Below are positions 57,900 to 64,000 of a stretch of DNA of 64,000 nucleotides, one piece after another (positions within the stretch are counted from its first letter, which is position 1; the number at the start of each line of letters is the position of its first letter). The notes under the pieces are model-generated. The model ran no database searches and had not been told where the DNA came from. It was given only the letters and a program-made list of their open reading frames with translations. This DNA is from Pachyseris speciosa (taxonomy: Eukaryota; Cnidaria; Anthozoa; Scleractinia; Pachyseridae), in the NCBI GenBank assembly GCA_016490735.1, contig JAEMWC010000013.1:2160001-2224000 (forward strand), written 5' to 3'. A program made the position numbers and the translations under genes.

Positions 57900-58345
57900 T
57901 CATTACGGAGGATACGAATATGGTTTGTTCCCTTTGGTTGATTGCCTTAGTTCGCTCCGTCTTTGGTTACTGGCTAGCAACACCCGCGACAGGTTTTCAA
58001 CCGATAAGAACCAAGACCAAAGTCAATTGCTTTGACTTCGTATTCTGATTGGTTCGTTGTGCTGCTTGCGTCAGTCGATTGATCGGAGTAATTTTTTTAA
58101 ACCAAAACCAAAGCAATCACTCTGACCAATCACAATAAACCGTAACAGTACAATGAGCCAATCAAAATACGAAGAAATTACATGCAGCCGGCTCAAAGAG
58201 CGGGAAAATGTGCTCGCGTAAGTCACGATTGGTTTTGGTTCTGCTTCTAATTGGTTGAGAAAGTGGTGCGAGTTTTGTTGGCCAATCACAGATCGAAGCA
58301 ATGCAAAACCAAAGCAAACCGAATTTACTTTCGATGCTCGATTGA
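57900..58345 (-). repeat. Dispersed repeat, inverted relative of the 575-bp tandem unit
   Basis: The minus strand of 58200-58310 matches the 10.85-10.93-kb segment (GTGATTGGTTGGC-like, CCAAT, AGCAGAACCAAAACCAATCG). It is followed by sequence rich in CCAATCA and its complement. Ends not defined. Confidence 0.65.
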
Positions 58346-59905
58346 AATCCGCTCTAAAACAACTTATTTTCCATTAATCGTCTCTAATTAAAGTCACTTA
58401 CTAGTTATCCCAATTCCCAGGTTCGCCACTGCGAAAATATAGGAATATCGCCCACACAGTCCTCAAAGTTTTACATGTACAGCGGCGCGATGTCAATGTT
58501 GTTTCGCCCGTTGATTGGTCGCTTATGCGATGTCACGTGGATCCAGGCTTGCTATGTGTTCCAGATCGCCGCTGCCGTGGATGGGGTTGCCACTCTGCTT
58601 CTTCCACTTGCGACAAAAAACATTCATTTCGTGGTCTTCTTTATATTCTATGGATCTGCCGACGGGGCAATGGCATGCGCATTGTATATTGCGGCCATGT
58701 TTTGTTTCAGAGGTACGAGACGCGTCCAGGGCTTTGGATTGTACCAGAGCACAACGAACGCTGTTTCCGCTGTTGGACCTGCTCTCGGGGTGAGTGGATT
58801 GAGGCTGTGATTCTAGACATCAATCGAAACTAGTGCCTGGACGAACACATCCAGTAAATAACGTGACCACCTCCAACCTCCACCCTTTGAGCATAACTTA
58901 CATGAGTAACAGTGATTTCAGTCCCTAAAAGGACTGGCTAATGACTACACTCTAATAGTCCGTTCTAAGCAGCATATAGTCGTCTTAATCACTCATTTTC
59001 AGCGCCTAACTTCGTCTTGTTTTCTTTCACTGCGCAGGTTTTGTAGCGGACAGCTTTGGCTCGTACCCGCCGGCATTTTACATGGCGGGGGCTTGGTTCT
59101 TTTAAGTGCTTTCTTAATTCTTGTGGTGCCGTTTTTGAAACCAGACGAAATGAACGACGAGGATACGCCAGTGAGTGATCATGAGTTGCTGATGGTCGTG
59201 GAGAAATGCACTGTGGTTTGATCATCAGTTGAACGTATCTCGACCAGTGGGCGACATTGACATCGTAACTGAAGATGGTGAAGGATTGTGGTGAGGGAAA
59301 AATACACGCGCGCGCGCGAAATTGCGAGGATACGCAACGTTCGTGCGCGTGTGTGTATTCCTCCCGCCCCAAACTGATCCATCGCCGAAATTAGAGACTA
59401 CTCGCAGTTAATCGTCACTGTCACTGCCCGGCACCTTCCTTGCCACTGTTGTGACAGCCTCATTCCTCATTATCTTAGTTCTGAATTTGTTTACCGACAA
59501 CCTCGTTCGTAGCAGCGTCTGCAACTACTCTTTAAGAGACTCTAATGGCAAACTTGCTAAAACCCGGCCACACACAAATTATTAAATACATGAAAAATAG
59601 CTTCAACTACTCAGGAGCAGTTCTCTGGAATAGTTGTACCAGTTGAATTGAGGCAGGCTGACTTTCTCAGAACGTTCTGGGCTGGCTGGTGGTCTCCGAT
59701 CGGAATCACCGGAAGTCGGGTTGCAAGACACTTAGAAATATGGTACATAGATGGGGTTACCGCGGGCTTTTCTTTTGTGATATTTAATACACAGCAGTCA
59801 CGTAAAGCAGGCTTTTTGTACTGCTATAGTAATGTTCTTAAACTTGTAGTACTATTTAAAGTAATGAAGGTTTCTTTGTATATCATGACGAGTTTACCGT
59901 GATAA

Positions 59906-59911
59906 AATAAA
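59906..59911 (+). promoter_or_regulatory. Possible polyadenylation signal after the plus-strand transporter
   Basis: AATAAA about 685 bp past the stop. The surrounding AAATAAAGTTAATCAATC word is repeated at 59943-59960 and leads into (AATC)n, so it may instead be a retroposon tail. Confidence 0.35.
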
Positions 59912-59942
59912 GTTAATCAATCACGTGTTAATTTACCGTGTT

Positions 59943-60060
59943 AAAATAAAGTTAATCAATCAATCAATCAATCACTCAATCAACCATTGACATTGTCACT
60001 GTCACTGTCAATGTCATTGTCTCTGTCACTTTCAAGATATTGTCAATCATATTGCCTCTG
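59943..60060. repeat. (AATC)n and (GTCACT)n simple repeats
   Basis: AATCAATCAATCAATC at 59953-59975, then TGTCACTGTCACTGTCAATG and variants to about 60050. Confidence 0.85.
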
Positions 60061-60413
60061 AAATGAAAATGGTTGGGCATATTGCCCGATCTATTGAGAT
60101 GCACCATACGGCGACATTGGGAGGTAACGCTAAGTGTAGCGAGATGGGAGCGTACAACTGCCCTACATTCCTGTCACGGCATTTTCACAGACCAGTTTAT
60201 TTTTAGATTGAATTTCCCGCGAATGTCAGACGCCCGCAGGATCCCCAATTACATCACAACTATCTGCAGGTGCAATCTCGTTGCTGTTGCCGTCCTCGTT
60301 GCCCTTTTTTTGCGGGAAAAGACTCTCAAAACAGATCGGTCTGTGAAAAATGCCTTGACATGCCGTGATATGGGAGTTGCACGCTCCTCGTCATGGGCTC
60401 CTGGGAGAGTCCA

Positions 60414-60781
60414 TTAGGGAGTGTAAGAAACGAGGACGGGAACCTCAACGAGAACGTCACAAAACAGGTTTAATGAGCAAAACAAAATAGCTCAGCAAGT
60501 GCATTTTACATTTTGGTACATTTCTTTGCCGTCCTCTGCAAAACAACAACGTGAAATGACCAAATTTTAGGTTTTGGCGAGAACGTGAGCACATGATTCA
60601 TATTTTTCTGTCTTTTTCTTTACTTTAACGCCGTTCATAGAAATTTAGTTCTTGGATAGCTCGCCGCTATTTTACAAATTGAACAAATTGGAATAATCGC
60701 GAAAGTGCTACAACAACGAGAAGATATATTTTCAAATGACGTTTTCGTTGCCGTCGCGTCCTCGTTTCTTAAACTCCCTAA
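60414..60781. mobile_element. 368-bp TIR MITE
   Basis: The left end TTAGGGAGTGTAAGAAACGA is mirrored by TCGTTTCTTAAACTCCCTAA (one mismatch), with GGACG/CGTCC continuing inside. Immediately to the left, 60145-60395 contains another inverted pair (TGGGAGCGTACAACTGCCC and GGGAGTTGCACGCTCC, then CACAGACC/GGTCTGTG), perhaps a second element. Confidence 0.8.
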
Positions 60782-61307
60782 TAAATCAAGAGACTAGCGC
60801 GATGACATTGTCGAGTTGTGGCTGTTCAATTTGGCCAAGAGATGCAAAAAGGCGCATGAGCTGGACCTGGACCTAAGCGTTTCGTAAGGTTAAAGGAGAG
60901 CTGATTGTTGTTCGTAGTAAAAATGCTGAGATGAAGATGACTTGCAAACATACTTACGGCCACCTTGTTGACGTAATAAACAGAACCTCAAGAAGACTGT
61001 TTTGAAGATATGAAGGGTCACTAGAATACGAGTCCTTATTTTTCTTAGGGACGGAATGTAACTCCTCTCCCGCGAAAAGGACGTGGGGAGGGGAATGACA
61101 TGTTTATATTTTTCTTCTCCTCGCGCGTCGCGTTCCTCGCGGAGGCACTTTACACGCGCGCTCGCGTATGTCACTCGCTTTGCTGTCACTAAGATAAATA
61201 GGGGACTACACTCGTCCTCTAAATGGTCACACTAATTTCATCGTTGACATGCAAAGCAACTGTGATCATCGTCATCGTAATCATAATCATGATCATTATT
61301 ACTATTA
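60782..61307. other. Gene-free stretch downstream of the sulfotransferase
   Basis: No exon. Near 61270-61310 there is an ATC/ATT-rich run. The minus-strand polyadenylation signal was not identified with confidence. Confidence 0.45.
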
Positions 61308-64000
61308 CTATTCAAACTCGAAAGTCAGTCCTGTTCCTTTTAACTTAGACAAAAGGCGCTCTTCAAATTTCCGGTTTAATTCTTCACTAAAATAATTTCT
61401 CCAATCTCCAACGTTACCCTTGCGAAGAAGGCTTGGTTTAGAAGGGATGTTTTCAACAGTAAAATTTTCAGCATTTTTCTTCATCTCACCAAACGTGCAC
61501 TGATGGGCGATTTTAGCAATGGTGTCTTCTGGAAGACGTCTCCCAAGAAATTCACTGATCTTGCGAACATTACCATGGAGGTCCTGAGACAAAGCGGAAA
61601 TCGCAGAACAAAAAAAGGTTAACTTGAGATTTTGTCGGCCGTGAGTAAAGCAGGGGACAGGGGGGCTCAAAATCTTCCGCTTCCCGTATCTGTACCCTCG
61701 TGCTCCCAACCTTTTTCGCGCTGCCCCCAACCCCCCCCCCCCCCCCCCCCCTTCCCCGATACTTGTACACTATTCCTCTTCTGTGGTAATGGTAATGGTA
61801 ACTTTATTTATACACGTTAAACCCTCAGCAAGGATTATAAAATGATAAAAGTTTAACTATAATTATCCCCAACTAAAGTAACCAACCTAAAAACTGAACT
61901 AATTAACTGTACACTAAAAGCTGCTTTACAAGGATACCGTGTTAAAACTCATTCAGAACTGTGGTGGCGTAGGTTAAGTTTAAAATCATGTAAAGATGTT
62001 GCTGCTCGAAGGCCACTGGATAGGCTGTTCCACAACCCGGCTCCGCTGTAAGAGAAACTGTTCTTCAAATAATTGGTGCGGGGCTGTGGAAGAGCCAATT
62101 GAACCTGCTTACAGAAAAATAGCCGAGTCTAGCCAGTGAGCGAGAAGGCGAAAAGCTAAATAAAATCTATCAGACAAGCCATGGAAGTACATGAAAGAAA
62201 GTGTATACCTTTTTTAAGTCTTCATATTTGAGGAATAAGATATTTGGTTCTTGTCTGTGTTCCCACCAAGGTAAAACGTGCTCAGACCACAAACCGAACG
62301 CTCCTATATGGAATAGAGACAACAGATACTTAATCATTGAAATAGGTCAAATATTTTTATTCATTGTGTCGACCAGGGGCACCAAACAGGAAAAGACCTT
62401 ATTGTGGAAAAGCCTGGGACTGAGTGGCACCGCAAGTTATTGTGGGATTGTTTATGTGGACGCGTTGCAACAACGAAAAACTCTTGATCAAACACGTAAC
62501 CTGTTGTGTGCCTTTGTGTACGAATAGAGAGAAACGGTCGTGACTAGAATGGATACTCCAAAGTCAGGTCACACACTTAGTTTTGTATATATAAAGTAAA
62601 AAACGATCTTAGTAAATTTTCACTAAGTCTAAAAAATAATCTTTGAAACCCGGGTTACAGGCGTCACAACGACATCCATATCCACTACACCAACGATTGG
62701 TAGCTGATGAGGGAGGCAAGTTTTAACAAATTTATGTGGTGTCACGGCCATAACATTATATGAAGGCTAACCATTTCGAGTCAGCGCTTAGGTCTTATCA
62801 CTAGAGATCAGTGTCTAACCCAGCAGTTCTTCTCTGCCTTTAAACAGAGTGTTGTTTCGAGTTAAGCCTGGTTTTTACTAGCGACGCAAGCGCAAGCGCA
62901 AGGATAAGCGCAAACACAAGCAGCTTATGCCAAGTGAAAACGAACACTTCGCAAGCGAACGCAAGCATAAGCGCAAGCACAAGGAAAAGGAAAAATTTTG
63001 ACCCTTGCGCTTGTGCTTGCGCTTATGCTTATGCTTGCGTTAAGCCCGTTTCCACAGTGAAATAAGTGCTTGCGCTTGCGTCGCTAGTGAAAACCAGGCT
63101 TTAACGTTGTCCAGGTTGTCGGTTATCGCCATATAACGTCACCAAATGTTCCACGAATGACGATAATTTTGAGATATGTTATATTGTATATGTATCACAA
63201 AATGTCTCACCTTATTTTAGAGTATCCATTCCAGTGATAACCGGAAAGAAACAGAGACTCCTCGAATCTAACATTTTACATGGAGCAAAATCGTTCGCAG
63301 TGTTTGTCCATCTTGGGGTTAGCTATTACAGAAAAAAAATGATTTTTGTTTACTGAATATTTGGTTGAATAACAGCTAGACTGCAAAACAGCCGTATTTT
63401 GTTCGAATGCGAGGTCTCGTCCAGCGAAAGGTCTGGAGCGCGGGTGAAAACGTAGGGCGAGACTGGGGAGCGACGCTAAAACTGCGGGCGTGTGAGGGTC
63501 GCGCGCGAGCAGCGAGATTTCGCGCCTTCAATAAACGAACATAAAAAACCGAAAATTCGCTCCTTCAATAGGTGGTTTGCTCGTTACGTCATCGCCGCCA
63601 TGCTGGTGGAAGTAAACAATACATCTCTCATTAGCTCCTTGTGTTCATCCACCAGCATTTGTTCGTTTCACCATTGTTATCTGTGTCCCCAGAGATTGGC
63701 TGCAAACCACCTGTAAACGAAAATAAAAATCGCGAAGCGCGAGAATTCGCGCCTTCGAAAGACGAAAATAAAATCCGACTGTTTTGCAGTCTAAGTAACA
63801 GCTTCCCATCCATCATCTGTAAAAATCAAAGGTTATCTGTGAAATTTCATGGCATCTACCTTTGCCTTCTACAAGCAAGGTGGCAAAAAACTCCCACGTT
63901 CCGCTGAAGTAACTGTGGGGGCCAAAACTGTTAACAAAGTTATAGAACGATAAAGCAGCGTCTTTTGGGTTCCTAGCTATGTACAGGTACTTGCTTCTGT
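61308..64000 (-). CDS. Cytosolic-type sulfotransferase (SULT family), last three exons; 5' end off the right edge
   Basis: Exons on the minus strand: edge-63860, 62303-62209, 61583-61308. Donors GTAGAT and GTATAC; acceptors CCATATAG and TTTGTCTCAG; phases join correctly. Reading: SKYLYIARNPKDAALSFYNF (the PAPS 3'-phosphate site, Arg and Ser as in SULT RNPKD-S-Y), FSGTWEFFATLLVEGK, then GAFGLWSEHVLPWWEH and PNILFLKYEDLKK, then DLHGNVRKISEFLGRRLPE and the C-terminal PAPS loop RKGNVGDWRNYF, ending LTFEFE and stop. The N-terminal PAPS loop and the catalytic His are in exons beyond the window. The family transfers sulfate from PAPS to hydroxyl or amine groups of small molecules in the cytosol. No lesion is visible in these exons. 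Introns contain a palindromic MITE, another TIR element and a retroposon tail. Confidence 0.93.
61780..62190 (-). mobile_element. Possible 3' end of a non-LTR retroposon in a sulfotransferase intron
   Basis: The plus strand starts GGTAATGGTAATGGTAACTT then TATTTATACACG; read on the minus strand this is an AATAAAGTTACCATTACC tail, the form of a LINE or SINE 3' end with a short repeat tail. The body to about 62190 has no intact frame. Family not determined. Confidence 0.4.
62866..63100. mobile_element. 235-bp palindromic MITE with TTAA duplication (GACGCAAGC family)
   Basis: The outer arms GCCTGGTTTTTACTAGCGAC and GTCGCTAGTGAAAACCAGGC are inverted with one mismatch. The inside is made of AAGCGCAAGC/GCTTGCGCTT words on the two sides of a centre near 62990. 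TTAA flanks it (62862-62865, 63101-63104). Lies in a sulfotransferase intron. Confidence 0.85.
63378..63795. mobile_element. 418-bp TIR MITE with 8-bp duplication in a sulfotransferase intron
   Basis: The left end AGACTGCAAAACAGCCGTAT is mirrored by CCGACTGTTTTGCAGTCT. TAACAGCT is present at 63370-63377 and 63796-63803. Inner CGCGCCTTC words repeat. An 8-bp duplication fits hAT-type movement; the extra AAG on the right end is unexplained. Confidence 0.75.

Larger units (their letters stand above)
53595..59221 (+). pseudogene. Monocarboxylate transporter-like (SLC16/MFS) gene, four exons, each one base short
   Basis: Exons 53595-53822, 55086-55650, 58421-58789, 59038-59221; donors GTACTT, GTAAGT and GTGAGT; acceptors end in CAG. 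The content parallels the minus-strand paralog: LDSCWSWFVCVVCAF and SYGIFFP (TM1); ALVGSLALVGAGLYS, KVYNRIGP, DKRRSLAMGIVAMG and HFIPSVHM in exon 2; VRHCENIG, FRPLIGRLCD and TM7-10 in exon 3; GSYPPAFYMAG, VVPFLKPDEM and LLMVVEKCTVV in exon 4. Frame: exon 1 ends phase 0 but exon 2 needs phase 1; exon 2 shifts at TGCGTGGAAG near 55200; exon 3 is 369 bp against 370 in the paralog; exon 4 shifts at ATGGCGGGGGCTTGG near 59090. Each is repaired by one more G. Read-through as given is impossible, so it is a pseudogene or the assembly lost bases. Confidence 0.8.

Overview
This is a nuclear window from an animal, most likely a stony coral or a close cnidarian relative. Genes are split by GT-AG introns with short exons, intergenic DNA is AT-rich, and repeats are dense. 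The gene at 23.4-27.0 kb matches the coral family that includes 'uncharacterized skeletal organic matrix protein 5'. Nothing prokaryotic is present (no operons, rRNA or CRISPR). The species cannot be named from sequence alone.

Layout. 1-4.9 kb: a BEL/Pao LTR retrotransposon on the minus strand whose polyprotein stays open to the left edge. 5.6-7.2 kb: the last two exons of an M14 metallocarboxypeptidase. 7.3-20 kb: no convincing gene, but a foldback element with a 9-bp target duplication, a 170-bp inverted repeat, a 575-bp tandem duplication and a 2.7-kb minisatellite of 34-bp units. 20.1-20.8 kb: two possible minus-strand exons of an unrecognised gene. 21.4-22.6 kb: a TTAA-flanked transposon. 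23.4-27.0 kb: a complete four-exon secreted protein of 307 aa. 29-31 kb: a decayed Crypton-type (DUF3504) exon and a decayed rhodopsin-like GPCR.

34-59 kb holds two divergently oriented monocarboxylate-transporter-like (SLC16/MFS) paralogs with the same four-exon plan: minus 42.2 to 34.1 kb and plus 53.6 to 59.2 kb. Neither can be read through as given. The plus copy lacks exactly one base in each of its four exons, each time in a G run. The minus copy has a one-base loss in a G run plus a 10-bp deletion. Between and inside them lie nested transposons. A 1.85-kb element with 64-bp terminal inverted repeats, a 9-bp target duplication and a RecQ-like helicase fragment sits inside a MITE. A perfect 478-bp palindrome sits inside another MITE. 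Two 440-bp MITEs have 6-bp target duplications.

61.3-64.0 kb: the last three exons of a cytosolic-type sulfotransferase on the minus strand, running off the right edge.

The genes do not form a pathway; this is ordinary gene neighbourhood diluted by transposons. The most informative features are the nested insertions with paralogous empty sites, and the consistent frame lesions in the transporter pair. All calls come from reading the sequence and recalling family motifs; no database search was possible.
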